From JAYRWD01 sp041918255 (GTDB lineage: Bacteria; Patescibacteriota; Dojkabacteria; B142; WJKM01): DNA of 12,315 bases. Within the stretch, counting starts at the first letter, position 1. Each line of letters starts with the position of its first letter. The notes under the pieces are model-generated. The model worked only from the letters and a program-made list of their open reading frames with translations, did not search any database and was not told where the DNA came from. Shown piece after piece: positions 12,279 through 12,315 of this stretch. The stretch lies in assembly GCA_041918255.1 (NCBI GenBank), contig JAYRWD010000010.1:1-12315 (forward strand), written 5' to 3'. The position numbers and the translations under genes were made by a program.

Positions 12279-12315
12279 ACTAGGTATTATCTTTTCAACC
12301 TAAAATGCTCCAAAT

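Larger units (their letters stand above)
11629..12315. other. 687-bp stretch without an intact gene
   Basis: No intact gene is seen. The region carries a possible decayed small gene on the minus strand (11756-11965), a bulged hairpin at 11833-11860, another at 12004-12035, and a plus-strand extended -10 promoter at 12270-12278 that presumably serves a gene beyond the window. I see no clear terminator for aspS. Confidence 0.5.

Noticed and set aside
1..12315. CRISPR arrays, rRNA or tRNA genes
   Set aside because: No regularly spaced repeats with unique spacers and no cloverleaf or rRNA-like sequence were found by reading either strand.

Overview
The window reads like a piece of an AT-rich genome from a Candidate Phyla Radiation (Patescibacteria) bacterium, possibly of the Microgenomates type. 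This is inference from the gene set: an archaeal-style aspartyl-tRNA synthetase, RNase J, compact housekeeping genes mixed with small uncharacterised secreted and helical proteins, and an almost complete absence of Shine-Dalgarno sequences. TGA ends two well-supported genes, so the recoded TGA (glycine) of Gracilibacteria and Absconditabacteria is not in use here.

Layout. 1-67: last codons of a probable REP-associated (IS200-like) tyrosine transposase. 133-357 (-): short DUF167/YggU-like protein. 455-895 (+): ASCH (PUA-like) domain protein. 933-2515 (+): translationally coupled pair of YdjC/ChbG-type polysaccharide deacetylase paralogues; the first keeps the metal and catalytic residues, the second has lost all the histidines. 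2655-4879 (-): S-adenosylhomocysteine hydrolase (ahcY) followed by a PfkB-family nucleoside/adenosine-kinase-like gene. 4990-5030: REP-like palindrome with a 16-bp tandem duplication. 5163-6854 (+): RNase J, followed by a perfect bidirectional terminator at 6912-6940. 6831-8093: accessory patch with two small, possibly paralogous helical ORFs (-) and a divergent XRE-family regulator (+) that has a degenerate LexA/S24-like C-terminus. 8094-8417: no credible gene, but several inverted repeats. 8418-9492 (-): two-gene unit encoding a single-span membrane protein and an exported coiled-coil protein. 9588-9819: T-box riboswitch leader. 9820-11628 (+): aspS, an archaeal-type AspRS fused to a C-terminal YbaK/INS-type aminoacyl-tRNA deacylase domain. 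11629-12315: no intact gene; a possible decayed small gene on the minus strand, hairpins, and an extended -10 promoter pointing out of the window.

How the genes fit together. AhcY splits S-adenosylhomocysteine into adenosine and homocysteine; the adjacent kinase would pull the reaction forward by phosphorylating adenosine. The T-box would let uncharged tRNA (expected tRNA-Asp, or possibly tRNA-Asn) switch on the synthetase. The fused editing domain suggests that one polypeptide both charges and proofreads tRNA. The regulator with its facing small gene has the layout of a small self-regulated accessory module. The strongest second-look items are the AspRS-YbaK fusion under T-box control, the active/inactive deacetylase pair, and the near-total lack of Shine-Dalgarno sites with several promoters placed so that mRNAs would be leaderless.
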